A stretch of 64,000 nt of DNA from Rhodoblastus sp. (GCF_019449565.1 NZ_JAGRPM010000030.1:1-64000); one strand, 5' to 3'; positions 46,507-55,280 are shown, counted from the first letter of the stretch. Notes: generated by a model not told the origin, from the letters alone. Made by a program: numbers and translations.

Positions 46507-46902
46507 TCACAAATCTTCGAGATCGAAATCGAGGATCGCCATTTGCAAGGTATAGGACTTGCCCTTGGGATCGTCGGCGGAAATCACGCCGAGGAAATCG
46601 TCGCCCCGGTTGAGCTCGACTGAATCGTTCTTCTTCATGCGCGCGACGATCTTGAGATCTTCATTGTCGAACAGCCTGCGCAGATATTCCTGCAACACGG
46701 GACGCTCGACCGGGATCTTCATCGAGAACGAGAAGGAACGGTCGCCGTCCTCGTCATCCACGATGATCTGGCCGATCTGGCGTTCGCCAAACGTCACGAC
46801 AGCCTGTTCGGTGTCCTTGGGGTCAAGCCCGACCTTGATTCCCGTCGCGCCGAAGGCGTTCCGCAGGAATTCCTGCAATTTGCGCAATTCGCTCTTGTCC
46901 AA
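46507..46902 (-). CDS. DUF3126 family protein with internal duplication
   Basis: 131 residues. The C-terminal half (LQEYLRRLFDNEDLKIVARM ... LQMAILDFDLEDL) is the usual single DUF3126 domain of about 65-70 aa. The N-terminal half (MDKSELRKLQEFLRNAFGAT ... DEDGDRSFSFSMKI) is a diverged second copy. The function is unknown; the family is restricted to alphaproteobacteria. Confidence 0.85.
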   Translation of the reverse strand: MDKSELRKLQEFLRNAFGATGIKVGLDPKDTEQAVVTFGERQIGQIIVDDEDGDRSFSFSMKIPVERPVLQEYLRRLFDNEDLKIVARMKKNDSVELNRGDDFLGVISADDPKGKSYTLQMAILDFDLEDL

Positions 46903-46995
46903 GACCCGTCTCCGTCCGCGGTTTCAACGCGAGGCTTGCCAAAAAGCCGCGCGCCGCGCAAGGGGCGAGAAGATATTACCGGTATAAGCGCCGAT

Positions 46996-47826
46996 TCAAT
47001 CCTCTTCCGCTTTCGCGGCGAGGATCTGGTCCATTTCGCGCGCAGGCTCCGCGCAGCCCGAGGCGCCGACAATGCGGGCCGGCACGCCCGCGACCGTGAC
47101 GTTCGGAGGCACCGGCTTCAGCACCACCGAACCCGCCGCGATGCGCGAGCAATGGCCGATCTCGATATTGCCGATGATCTTGGCGCCGGCTCCGATCAGC
47201 ACGCCGTGCCGGATCTTGGGATGACGGTCGCCGCGCTCATGGCCAGTGCCGCCCAGAGTTACGCTGTGCAGGATCGACACGTCGTCCTCGATCAGGGCCG
47301 TCGCGCCGACCACGAGGCCGGTGGCGTGATCGAGGAAAACGCCCTTGCCAATGCGCGCCGCCGGATTGATGTCGGTCTGAAAGGCCGACGAAGAACGGCT
47401 TTGCAGATAAAGCGCGAAATCCTTGCGCCCCGTGTTCCATAGCCAATGGGCGAGCCGATGGCACTGGAGCGCATGGAAGCCCTTGAAATAGAGCACCGGC
47501 TCGATCACGCGCTGGCAGGCCGGATCGCGGTCGGCGACGGCCAGGATGTCGGCACGGATGGCCACGCCCAGCGACGGGTCGCGCGCGGCGAGATCGAGAA
47601 AATTCTGGCGGATCAGATCGCCGGGGAAATCGGGATGCGACAGGCGCGAGGCGAGGCGATGGCCGACCGCCTGCTCCAGCGTCGCATGATTGAGGATCGA
47701 CGCCGCGAGGAAGGAGCCGAGTTCCGGCTCGCGCCGCAGCGCCTCCTCGGCCTCGCGCCGGATCTGCGCAAAGACCGGATCGGATTCGGTCTTGTGCAGC
47801 GTCCGCACATTGCCGGTCGTCGTCAT
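46996..47826 (-). CDS. cysE: Serine O-acetyltransferase
   Basis: 276 residues. The SATase N-terminal helical domain is followed by a beta-helix with FQTDINPAARIGKGVFLDHA, TGLVVGATALIEDDVSILHS, VTLGGTGHERGDRHPKI and GAGAKIIGNIEIGHCSRIAA, ending in AGVPARIVG. It acetylates serine for cysteine synthesis. ATG 47826 has GGGAGAATGTC upstream; the longer frame was rejected. Confidence 0.96.
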   Translation of the reverse strand: MTTTGNVRTLHKTESDPVFAQIRREAEEALRREPELGSFLAASILNHATLEQAVGHRLASRLSHPDFPGDLIRQNFLDLAARDPSLGVAIRADILAVADRDPACQRVIEPVLYFKGFHALQCHRLAHWLWNTGRKDFALYLQSRSSSAFQTDINPAARIGKGVFLDHATGLVVGATALIEDDVSILHSVTLGGTGHERGDRHPKIRHGVLIGAGAKIIGNIEIGHCSRIAAGSVVLKPVPPNVTVAGVPARIVGASGCAEPAREMDQILAAKAEED

Positions 47827-47913
47827 GACATTCTCCCTTCCGCACGTGCGGAATATTCCCAAAGCCCAATTTACCACGCCGCGACGGCGCTGTCGCCGCC
47901 CCCTCAGCCCTTG

Positions 47914-48687
47914 TCAGGCCTTGGAAATCCCTTCCAGAAAGGCCAGCACGCCTTCCTTGTAAACCTTGTCGCCGACCGCGCGGTTGTGGTCCCGCCCCGG
48001 AATGACCAGGGCCCGAGCGTTCTGCATCATCTGCGCCAGCGGCTCCGGGTCGCCGGCGACGTCATCCTCCGAGCCGACGCAGATCAGCGTCGGCGTCTTG
48101 ATGGTCCCCACCACGTCCGCGCTCAGCGCATGTCGCGACCCGCGCATGCAAGCGGCAAGAGCGTGAAGATCGCTCTTGGTCGCTTCGGCGAAAACGCGGA
48201 ACATGCGCTGCATCGGATCGGTCAGGCCCTCCGCCGACGGCGCCTCCATGGCGTCGGCTATGCCGGCAGGAAGCCCTTCTCCATCCACCAGATGGATTCC
48301 AAGACCCGCGAGCACAAGCCCCCGGACCCTTTCCGGCGAGGCGGCGGCCATATGGGCGGCGATGCGCGCGCCCATCGAATAGCCCATCACATCGGCGCGG
48401 GCGATGCCCAGATGATCGAGCAAGTTGACAGCGTCGGCGGCCATGATCCAGGGCGAGTACAGGGCGGGATCATGCAGCTTTTCGCTGCGCCCGTGGCCGC
48501 GATTGTCGAACACGATCACGCGCCGTCCGGCGTGGGTCAGTGTCTTGACCCACTGGGGAAAGAGCCAGTTGACGCCGTGGTTCGAGGCGAAGCCGTGGAT
48601 GAGGAGGATGGGCTCGCCCTTGTCCGCCGTCGTCGGGGCGAAATCGAGAAAGGCGAGGCGCACCCCGTTCGACGAAAATTCCTGCAT
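47914..48687 (-). CDS. Alpha/beta hydrolase
   Basis: 257 residues: oxyanion HG region LLIHGFASNHGVNW, GHGRSEK, nucleophile GYSMG, and a C-terminal PGRDHNRAVGDKVYK carrying the expected catalytic His. The substrate is unknown. Typical of PcaD/esterase-like hydrolases. Confidence 0.9.
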   Translation of the reverse strand: MQEFSSNGVRLAFLDFAPTTADKGEPILLIHGFASNHGVNWLFPQWVKTLTHAGRRVIVFDNRGHGRSEKLHDPALYSPWIMAADAVNLLDHLGIARADVMGYSMGARIAAHMAAASPERVRGLVLAGLGIHLVDGEGLPAGIADAMEAPSAEGLTDPMQRMFRVFAEATKSDLHALAACMRGSRHALSADVVGTIKTPTLICVGSEDDVAGDPEPLAQMMQNARALVIPGRDHNRAVGDKVYKEGVLAFLEGISKA

Positions 48688-48711
48688 GGACCAATCCTGT
48701 GCGCGCCGCGC

Positions 48712-49359
48712 CTACCAGCGCAGCAGACGCCCGCCCGCAACCCAGCCGAGGGCGACGACGACCGATGTCGCGATCATATACCAGACAGCGACGAAGAAGG
48801 GCGAGTCGTCCGGGCAGTTCATGGCGTAGAGCGTCGCCGCGAGGCCCGAGGCCGCGAAGGCCGCGGCCGCGCCCGCCCGTTGCGGATCGCTCGGGGCGCC
48901 ATGCTTGAGCGCCAGGAACAGGCCGGCCAGCGGCGCGAGCGCCATCAAAGGGATGAGCGTCAGGCAATGAACGGCGTTATGGCCGATCAGGCGCGCGCCC
49001 CATTGGTCCGCCGGGACGCTGGCCATCTCGGCCAGGCAGGCGGCCAGAACCAGCGCCGGCGCGAGCAGGACCGCGCGCCGCGCCAGCCCGGCCGCGACGC
49101 CCGGACGCGATAGCCGCCAGGTCAGGACCAGCCCGGTGCAGGCCATGGTCAGCGTAAAGACGAATTTGAACAGGAAACGCGGGTGGTCGAGCGAGGCGAA
49201 AAACGTGTCGCGCAGGCCAAGAAAAAGAAAGAAGCCGATGGCGGAGACGAGAAAGCCCAAAGCGAGGTCGAGCGCGAAGGCGCGCGACAGCGGCGCGGCT
49301 TTCGTGTCATTGTCCGCCGCCAGCGCGGCGATGAGGTCCTCGGTCTTCATCTTCGTCAA
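48712..49359 (-). CDS. nrsF: NrsF-like (DUF1109) anti-sigma membrane protein
   Basis: 215 residues with six membrane helices (for example [38 protein letters not shown]) and an N-terminal cytoplasmic [10 protein letters not shown] segment. This matches NrsF/DUF1109, which in Caulobacter holds the SigF ECF factor inactive and releases it on metal or oxidant stress. The start overlaps the sigma gene stop by 4 bases, so they are coupled. Conserved cysteines (TMACTGL, NCPDD) may sense metal. Confidence 0.85.
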   Translation of the reverse strand: MTKMKTEDLIAALAADNDTKAAPLSRAFALDLALGFLVSAIGFFLFLGLRDTFFASLDHPRFLFKFVFTLTMACTGLVLTWRLSRPGVAAGLARRAVLLAPALVLAACLAEMASVPADQWGARLIGHNAVHCLTLIPLMALAPLAGLFLALKHGAPSDPQRAGAAAAFAASGLAATLYAMNCPDDSPFFVAVWYMIATSVVVALGWVAGGRLLRW

Positions 49360-49928
49360 TCGCTCATTCTTCGATAAAGCTCCGCCAGAGCCTTGAGCCC
49401 GCGATGCACGGACACGCGCAGGGCCCCTTCGCTGACCCCCAGGTTTATCGCCGCGTCGCGCAGGCTCTCGCCCCGGATCGACACGGCCTCGATCGCCTCC
49501 CGCTGCTTCCCGCTCAATTGATCGAGCAGGCGCAGGGCGTCCTGCCGCTCCAATTCCCGCTCGACATTCTCAGCCTCGGGCGGGGCGGCGAGGACATTCT
49601 CGAAATCCGCGATATCCGTCTCCGCGCGGCGGCCGCGACGGCGCATCATATCGATGACCTTGTTGCGCGCGATGGCCGAGAGCCAGGGCGTCAGCGGCTG
49701 GCTGGAATCCCAGGTGTGGCGCTTGAGATGAATGGCCAACAGGGTTTCCTGCACCGCGTCCTCCGCCTCGCTCGCCGAAAGACCGGCGCGCGCGCAGGCC
49801 CTTCGGCACAGGTTGCGCAGATAAGGCGCAAGGGCGGCGAGAAGGCGCTGGTAGGCGGCGCCATCGCCCGCCAAAGCGGCGCGCATGGCTGCGCTCCATT
49901 CCCGATCCTGCGCCAGCAAATCCGGCAT
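49356..49928 (-). CDS. sigF: ECF sigma factor (SigF-like)
   Basis: 190 residues with sigma region 2 ([20 protein letters not shown] ... [40 protein letters not shown]) and region 4 ([40 protein letters not shown]). Paired with NrsF and divergent from a bufferin operon, it is most like Caulobacter SigF. Start ATG 49928 is 12 bases from a CGAA -10 box, implying a very short leader; an internal Met 14 codons in is an alternative. Confidence 0.9.
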   Translation of the reverse strand: MPDLLAQDREWSAAMRAALAGDGAAYQRLLAALAPYLRNLCRRACARAGLSASEAEDAVQETLLAIHLKRHTWDSSQPLTPWLSAIARNKVIDMMRRRGRRAETDIADFENVLAAPPEAENVERELERQDALRLLDQLSGKQREAIEAVSIRGESLRDAAINLGVSEGALRVSVHRGLKALAELYRRMSD

Positions 49929-49940
49929 CCAATACTCATC

Positions 49941-49966
49941 TTCGCGCGAGGGCGGCGGATTGTTAC
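49941..49966 (-). promoter_or_regulatory. Candidate ECF promoter for sigF-nrsF
   Basis: On the minus strand GTAACA (49961-49966) and CGAA (49941-49944) are separated by 16 bases. From memory, Caulobacter SigF promoters have a GTAACC-like -35 and CGAA -10 with about this spacing, so autoregulation is likely. The leader would be nearly absent. Confidence 0.5.
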
Positions 49967-50034
49967 AACGGAAACGTCGCAATTGCACGCCAGCGCGATT
50001 TTTTCTCGCGGCGCGACTTTTTTTGCGATCCGGC

Positions 50035-50060
50035 GTAACGGCGCGGCCCGCCCCGCGTAT
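50035..50060 (+). promoter_or_regulatory. Candidate ECF promoter for the bufferin operon
   Basis: GTAACG (50035-50040) with CGTA about 15 bases downstream (50056-50059) is a near match to the GTAAC-N16-CGAA pattern. It would start transcription near 50067, leaving a roughly 40-base leader that contains the AAAGGAGA Shine-Dalgarno of bufA. Confidence 0.42.
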
Positions 50061-50105
50061 GGTTGGACAGGCGAACAAGCCTGCCCCAGCAAAGGAGATT
50101 TCTTG

Positions 50106-50411
50106 ATGAGCAAATCCAGCATGACCCGCGATCTCGTCGTTTCAGCCTCGCTCGCCGCCTCGCTGATGACGGCCCTCGCCGCCGTCCCGGCGCGCGCCGA
50201 AAGCAAGCAGGAAAAATGTTTCGGCGTGGCCCTCAAGGGCGCCAATGATTGCGCGGCGGGCGCGGGCACGACCTGCGCCGGAACCTCCGCGATCGATTAT
50301 CAGGGCAATAGCTGGAAATTCGTGCCCAAGGGAACCTGCGAAGCCATGAAGCTGCCGGGCGGCCGCACAGGCTCGCTGACCCCGCTCGACCGCGATCATT
50401 CCAAATCGTGA
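50106..50411 (+). CDS. bufA: Bufferin-type RiPP precursor (DUF2282, BufA-like)
   Basis: 101 residues: signal peptide (residues 1-31, [21 protein letters not shown]), then [20 protein letters not shown] with Cys38 and Cys49, TTCAGTS with Cys57, and [11 protein letters not shown] with Cys78. This EKCxGVxxxGxNDCA...CAGxS...W.xVPxGTCE pattern is the DUF2282 family, whose cysteines are modified by MNIO enzymes in bufferins to bind copper in the periplasm. AAAGGAGA precedes ATG 50106. First gene of the operon, 19 bases before the enzyme gene. Confidence 0.92.
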   Translation: MSKSSMTRDLVVSASLAASLMTALAAVPARAESKQEKCFGVALKGANDCAAGAGTTCAGTSAIDYQGNSWKFVPKGTCEAMKLPGGRTGSLTPLDRDHSKS

Positions 50412-50430
50412 TTTCAGGAGCCGCGTCGCC

Positions 50431-52098
50431 ATGAATATTCGCCCGCAACCGCACAGCAACGCCGCCGTCCTCGCGCAAAACAGCGTGGGCGCCGGGCTGA
50501 AGCCGGCGCATTTCGCGGAAATTCTGGCGACGCGGCCCGATATCGGCTTCTTCGAGATCCACGCCGAGAATTACATGAACGCCGGCGGGCCGAACCATCG
50601 CTGGCTTGCCGCAATCCGCGAACGTCACGCGATTTCAGTCCATGGCGTCGGCCTGTCGCTCGGTTCCACCGAAAAGCTCGACCGCGACCATCTGGCGCGG
50701 CTGAAACAGGTCGTGGAGGGCGCCGAGCCCGCGCTTGTTTCGGAGCACTTGGCGTGGTGCGATTTTTCCGGCCGCGTCTTTCCCGACCTGCTGCCCCTGC
50801 CCTATGACGACTCGGCGCTGCGCCGCGTCGCGGACAAGATCGACGCCGTGCAGCAGGCTTTGGGCCGCGAAATCCTGATCGAAAACCCTGCGACCTATCT
50901 GCGCTTCAGAGGCGATGCCCTGTCCGAGCCGCAATTTCTCGCCGAACTCTGCGCGATCGCCGGCTGCGGCCTGCTGCTCGACGTCAACAACGTCCATGTC
51001 AGCGCGATCAACCATGGCTTCGACGCCGAAGAATATCTCGACGCTTTTCCGCTGGAGCGGGTCGGCGAAATCCATCTGGCCGGCCATGCCGAAACCCGCG
51101 ACTCCCAAGGCGCCTTCCTGATCGACGATCACGGCGGCCCCGTCGCTGAGGAGGTCTGGGCGCTCTATCGCCATGTGATCTCGCGCGCCGGCCCGCGTCC
51201 GACGCTGATCGAATGGGACAATAATATCCCGGACTGGCCCGTTCTGCTCGGCGAGACGCTGAAAGCGCGCAGGGCGTTGGACGCCAGCCGCACGCCCGCC
51301 AGTCACAAGACGAGGGTCGCGGCGAAAGGCAAGGCCGCGCCCGCCAACGAATTTTGGCAAGACGACTTCGCGACGGCCTTGCGCGACCCGGACGCGCCCG
51401 TTCCGGCGCTGTTCGCTCCCTGCGACGCGGAGGCGCGTTTCGCGGTCTATCGCAACAATACCGCCGTCGCGGAGATCGGCGCGCTCAAGGAGCAGTTTCC
51501 GACGGTGCTGCAACTGGTGGGCGATAACGCCTTTTCCGGCCTCGCCCGCGCCTTCGCGCGCAAAATACCGCCGCGCTCGCCCATTCTCGGCGATTATGGC
51601 GCGGAGTTTCCCGAATTCGCAGCGGAATTCCTGTCTGAACAGGAGGCCGAGGAAACGCCATATTTGCCCGATGTCGCGCGGCTCGATTGGGCCTGCCTGC
51701 GCGCCCAGCGGGCTGAAGAAGCGGAGCCTTGCGATGTGGCGCGGCTCGCGTCGCTCGATCCGGCTCGAATCGGCGTGGCCCGCGCCAGAACCCATCCCGC
51801 GCTGGCGGTCGTTGCGTCGGACTGGCCGCTGCTGGCCCTGCGCGACCCGGAGGCGCGGGCGATCGACGACTGGCGCGCCGAAACGATCCTCGTGCTGCGG
51901 CCTCAGGCCGAAGCCCGGCTGATCGCGATTTCGCCCGGCGCCGCAGCCCTCCTCCATGCCTGCGCCAAAGGTGCGACACTGGCCGAGGCCGCCGAGGCTG
52001 GCGCGCGAGCAGAAGACAATTTCGATTTCGGCGCGACCCTCGTTGCATTGACCCACGCCGGGGCCTTCGTCGATTTCATTTTTGACACTCAAATCTAA
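50431..52098 (+). CDS. bufB: Fused MNIO (DUF692, BufB-like) and DUF2063 (BufC-like) protein
   Basis: 555 residues in one frame. Residues about 15-275 are a DUF692/MbnB-type multinuclear iron oxidase: [18 protein letters not shown] (His71), ILIENP (Glu151), [15 protein letters not shown] (Asp184, His189), IHLAGH (His215, His219), DDHGGPV and [10 protein letters not shown] (Glu261). After an Ala/Lys-rich linker (275-305), residues 308-555 match DUF2063 ([49 protein letters not shown]). BufB and BufC are normally separate proteins. It would install thiooxazole-type groups on BufA cysteines. Confidence 0.92.
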   Translation: MNIRPQPHSNAAVLAQNSVGAGLKPAHFAEILATRPDIGFFEIHAENYMNAGGPNHRWLAAIRERHAISVHGVGLSLGSTEKLDRDHLARLKQVVEGAEPALVSEHLAWCDFSGRVFPDLLPLPYDDSALRRVADKIDAVQQALGREILIENPATYLRFRGDALSEPQFLAELCAIAGCGLLLDVNNVHVSAINHGFDAEEYLDAFPLERVGEIHLAGHAETRDSQGAFLIDDHGGPVAEEVWALYRHVISRAGPRPTLIEWDNNIPDWPVLLGETLKARRALDASRTPASHKTRVAAKGKAAPANEFWQDDFATALRDPDAPVPALFAPCDAEARFAVYRNNTAVAEIGALKEQFPTVLQLVGDNAFSGLARAFARKIPPRSPILGDYGAEFPEFAAEFLSEQEAEETPYLPDVARLDWACLRAQRAEEAEPCDVARLASLDPARIGVARARTHPALAVVASDWPLLALRDPEARAIDDWRAETILVLRPQAEARLIAISPGAAALLHACAKGATLAEAAEAGARAEDNFDFGATLVALTHAGAFVDFIFDTQI

Positions 52099-52110
52099 GG
52101 GGAGAATTCC

Positions 52111-52608
52111 ATGAGCGCGCTGACCGCCCGTTATCCGCTTGAACTGCCTTTTTGGCGAGTTGTGAAGCCCGGTCTCGTCAATATCGCGCAACTTGCCCTG
52201 CGCGTGGCGCTAGCCGTGCCGTTCTATCGCTCGGGCCTGACGAAATGGGACGGCTTCCTGAACCTCAGCGACAGCGCCGACGCTTTGTTTTCCGACGAAT
52301 TCAAGCTGCATTTGTTCGGTGGCGAATATGCCTTCCCGGCCCCGCACGCGATGGCCTTCGCCTCGGGCTGCATGGAAATTCTACTGCCGATCCTGCTGAT
52401 TCTGGGTTTCGGAACGCGGCTGGCCGCGCTCGGCCTGTTCGGCATGACCGCGATCATCCAGCTTACGGCGCCCGAGGGCTGGGCCAATTTTCACCTGATC
52501 TGGGCCGCGACCGCCCTTGCCATCCTCGCCCATGGGCCGGGCGCGATCTCGCTCGATGCGCTGATCGGACGCGCCTTCGGACGCTCCTTGCCCAAAGGCG
52601 ATAGCTGA
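52111..52608 (+). CDS. DoxX family membrane protein (BufD-like)
   Basis: 165 residues with four membrane helices: QLALRVALAVPFYRSGLTKW, ASGCMEILLPILLILGFGTR, LAALGLFGMTAIIQL and FHLIWAATALAILAHG. The DoxX signature LRV..F..SGxxKW is present. DoxX genes accompany bufferin precursors and modification enzymes. A GGGGAG Shine-Dalgarno precedes the start, 12 bases after the fusion ORF. Confidence 0.9.
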   Translation: MSALTARYPLELPFWRVVKPGLVNIAQLALRVALAVPFYRSGLTKWDGFLNLSDSADALFSDEFKLHLFGGEYAFPAPHAMAFASGCMEILLPILLILGFGTRLAALGLFGMTAIIQLTAPEGWANFHLIWAATALAILAHGPGAISLDALIGRAFGRSLPKGDS

Positions 52609-52699
52609 CCGAGGCTGGCGCCCCCTACACAAAGCCGGCGGCATTGATTATGGTGCGGCGCATTGAGCGCCAGCGCCGCCTCCTATCGGATCGAGACCC

Positions 52700-52942
52700 A
52701 TGTCGGACCACGCCATTCCGCATTTCCACAACCAGCCCGGACTTTCGAAAATTCGCGTCGGCGCCAAGGAATTTATGTGTATCGGCGCGCTGCCGCCTTT
52801 CGACCATCCCCATGTCTACATCGACATCGGCTCGGATTCGGAGGCGGTCTGCCCTTATTGCTCGACGCTTTATGTTTATGACGCCGCGCTTCACGGCCAT
52901 GCCGATCCCGCGGAATGCGAAGCCCCGGCCCAGGCAGCCTGA
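52700..52942 (+). CDS. Zinc-finger domain protein (NDUFS6/CHCC-like)
   Basis: 80 residues: FHNQPGLSKIRVGAKEFMCI, PPFDHPHVYIDIG and AVCPYCSTLYVYD, the CxH/CxxC CHCC zinc ribbon found in small alphaproteobacterial proteins and in the NDUFS6 subunit of complex I. Probably a Zn-binding accessory of complex I or of general function. It sits alone before the FAD monooxygenase. Confidence 0.88.
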   Translation: MSDHAIPHFHNQPGLSKIRVGAKEFMCIGALPPFDHPHVYIDIGSDSEAVCPYCSTLYVYDAALHGHADPAECEAPAQAA

Positions 52943-53005
52943 AGAGCGGCCTGAGAAGCAGCCTGAGGCGGCGCGCGGGAATTTTCGCGCCGTGGGAGTG
53001 CGCAA

Positions 53006-54208
53006 GTGACTTCGCAACAAGTTTTCGTGATCGCGGGCGGCGGCGTCGGCGGCCTTACCGCCGCGCTGGCGCTTGCCAAGGCCGGCCAGCCCTCGCTGCT
53101 GCTTGAGCGCGCCACGGCTTTCCGCGAAGTCGGCGCCGGCTTGCAACTCTCCCCCAACGCCAGCCGCATCCTGCGCGAACTCGGCGTGCTCGACTCGCTG
53201 ATGACAAACGCGGTCGTCACCGATTACATCCGGCTGCGGCGCGGCTCCGACGGCGCCGACCTGACCCGAATCCCGCTGGGAGACGCCGAAAAGCGTTGGG
53301 GCGCGCCCTATATCGCCGTCCACCGCGCCGATCTCCTTGCCGCCTTGGTGGCGAAGGCGCGGCTGGAGCCGCTGATCGAGATCAGCAATGATTCGACCCT
53401 GACCGGCTATATTCAGGACGAAAAGGGCGTCGCCGCGACCTATCGATTCGACGGCGAATTTCGCCGCGCCTCGGGCGCCGCGCTGATCGGCGCCGACGGC
53501 GTGCGCTCCATGGTGCGCGGGCGCCTCATCGGCGGCGACGCCGACAAGCCCGCCTATACCGGCCACACCGCCTGGCGCGCCGTATTGCCTTCGGCCAGCC
53601 TGCCCGAGCCCTTCCGGCGCAATGTCGCCAATCTCTGGTTCGGCGAGAGGGCGCATCTCGTCCATTATCCGCTGCGCGGCGGCGCCTTCGTCAATGTCGT
53701 GGCGCTGGTCGAGGATGCCTGGCGCGGCGAGAGCGAAAGCGCCGATCCCGATATATGGGACAATGTCGGCGACCGCAAATTCCTGATCAATCGCTTCAAG
53801 ACTTGGTGCAAGGAAGCTCAGGATCTGATCGCCACCGCCGACGCCTGGATGCGCTGGCCCCTGTTCGACCGGCCCCCGATCGATTCGTGGTCGCGCGGCA
53901 GAGTCGCCCTGCTCGGCGACGCCGCCCATCCCATGCTGCCCTATCTGGCCCAGGGCGCGGCCCAGGCGATCGAGGATTCCGTTGCGCTGGCGGCCTCGGT
54001 CACGGCCAATCCCGGCGACCCGACCGCCGCCTTGCTGGCCTATTCGGCGTCGCGCGCCGACCGAGTCCGGCGCATCCAGCAAGCCGCGCGCGCACAGGGC
54101 GAAATCTATCACTTGTCCGGATTCAAGGCTTTCGCGCGCGATGTCGTGCTGCGCGTCGCGAGCCCCGGCCGGCTGCGCGCCCGGCAGAACTGGATTTACG
54201 CGGCCTGA
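53006..54208 (+). CDS. FAD-dependent monooxygenase (salicylate hydroxylase/UbiH-like)
   Basis: 400 residues with Rossmann motif VFVIAGGGVGGLTAALALAK, ADGVR-type second motif IGADGVRSMVR, and GRVALLGDAAHPMLPYLAQG (the GD motif for FAD ribityl). Class A flavin monooxygenase; aromatic ring hydroxylation is likely, substrate unknown. GTG 53006 fits homologue starts. Confidence 0.9.
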   Translation: MTSQQVFVIAGGGVGGLTAALALAKAGQPSLLLERATAFREVGAGLQLSPNASRILRELGVLDSLMTNAVVTDYIRLRRGSDGADLTRIPLGDAEKRWGAPYIAVHRADLLAALVAKARLEPLIEISNDSTLTGYIQDEKGVAATYRFDGEFRRASGAALIGADGVRSMVRGRLIGGDADKPAYTGHTAWRAVLPSASLPEPFRRNVANLWFGERAHLVHYPLRGGAFVNVVALVEDAWRGESESADPDIWDNVGDRKFLINRFKTWCKEAQDLIATADAWMRWPLFDRPPIDSWSRGRVALLGDAAHPMLPYLAQGAAQAIEDSVALAASVTANPGDPTAALLAYSASRADRVRRIQQAARAQGEIYHLSGFKAFARDVVLRVASPGRLRARQNWIYAA

Positions 54209-54253
54209 GAGCGAATACGCTATAAGGACCCGCGCGTGACGCGAGAGAGCCAC

Positions 54254-55177
54254 ATGAACACTGACTCTGCCGAAGCGCCGGAGCTGCGCGCCGCCCATGT
54301 GATCGTCGTCGCCAATGAAAAAGGCGGCTCGGGCAAGTCCACCATGTCGATCCATCTGACGGTGGCGCTGCTCAAGGCCGGCTATCGCGTCGCGACCATC
54401 GATCTCGACACCCGTCAGCAGACCCTGACGCGCTTTTTCCAGAACCGCGCCTCCTGGGCCCGAAATGCGCCGTGGAATGTCGAGCTGCCGAAGCATTTCG
54501 CCCCCGAGCGCGGCGAATCGTCCAATGCGCAGGAGAATGAATCCGCCGAATTCGCCACTTTCGCCGAGGCCATCGGCGAAGTTGAGCATGATTATGAATT
54601 CGTGGTGATCGACACCCCGGCGAGCGATTCCTACCTGATGCGGCTGGCCCATTCGCTGGCCGACACCCTGATCTCCCCGATGAACGACAGTTTCATCGAC
54701 ATGGATGTGCTGACCCGCGTCCATCACGACCGCGGGCAGCGCGGACTGGTCGCGCAATATGCGGAAATCGTCATAGAGGCGCGGCGTAAGCGCCGCCTCG
54801 TGGATAACGGCCTGATCGACTGGGTGCTGGTGCGTAATCGCATCGCCACCTTGCAGACCAACAACGCCCGCCAGGTCGACAACGCCCTGCGCAAGCTCGC
54901 GGTGGAATTGCAGTTCCGCGTCGCCGAAGGCCTCCACGACCGCGTCATTTTCCGCGAATTATTCCCGCTTGGCCTCACGGCGATGGACGCCATCGAAGAG
55001 GCCAACCACAATCTCACCCCGTCGCAGCAATCGGCGCGGCGCGAGATCGCGACGCTGGTCAACGACCTCCGCCTGCCCTCCCGCGCCGAGGGCGCCGATT
55101 ATCTCGAATCGCGCCACGTCTGGTTCGAGGCGATCTCCAATTATTACCGCGAGCTGACGTCCAAGAAGGATAACTAA
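54254..55177 (+). CDS. mipZ: Division-plane positioning ATPase MipZ (ParA family)
   Basis: 307 residues with deviant Walker A ANEKGGSGKST (Lys23 and Lys28), VATIDLDTRQQTLTRFFQNR and FVVIDTPASD (Walker B). The MipZ-specific segment DLDTRQQTLTRFF is typical. MipZ forms a gradient around ParB and inhibits FtsZ, placing the septum. ATG 54254 chosen over GTG 54236 because the protein then starts with the usual short N-terminus. Confidence 0.95.
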   Translation: MNTDSAEAPELRAAHVIVVANEKGGSGKSTMSIHLTVALLKAGYRVATIDLDTRQQTLTRFFQNRASWARNAPWNVELPKHFAPERGESSNAQENESAEFATFAEAIGEVEHDYEFVVIDTPASDSYLMRLAHSLADTLISPMNDSFIDMDVLTRVHHDRGQRGLVAQYAEIVIEARRKRRLVDNGLIDWVLVRNRIATLQTNNARQVDNALRKLAVELQFRVAEGLHDRVIFRELFPLGLTAMDAIEEANHNLTPSQQSARREIATLVNDLRLPSRAEGADYLESRHVWFEAISNYYRELTSKKDN

Positions 55178-55178
55178 T

Positions 55179-55214
55179 ATCAAGCCTCACAGGTGATCAC
55201 CTGTGAGGCTTGAT
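55179..55214. terminator. 36-base perfect palindrome after mipZ
   Basis: ATCAAGCCTCACAGGTGA is followed immediately by its complement, giving 18-base perfect arms with no spacer. It lies 2 bases after the mipZ stop, between convergent genes. It could form a long hairpin or cruciform; no T-run, so terminator function is likely but unproven. Confidence 0.7.
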
Positions 55215-55250
55215 TAGGCGCGAATGCGCCGCCGAGCCTATGCGAGGGAT

Positions 55251-55280
55251 TCCTTGACCGCGATGAGTCGCGGTCAAGGA
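55251..55280. terminator. Hairpin at the end of the glutathione peroxidase gene
   Basis: Twelve-base arms TCCTTGACCGCG (55251-55262) and CGCGGTCAAGGA (55269-55280) with a six-base loop lie just after the gpx stop on the minus strand. Together with the neighbouring palindrome it separates convergent genes. Confidence 0.65.

Noticed and set aside
52625..54937. 770-aa minus-strand frame opposite the monooxygenase and mipZ
   Set aside because: Composition-driven shadow crossing several clear plus-strand genes.
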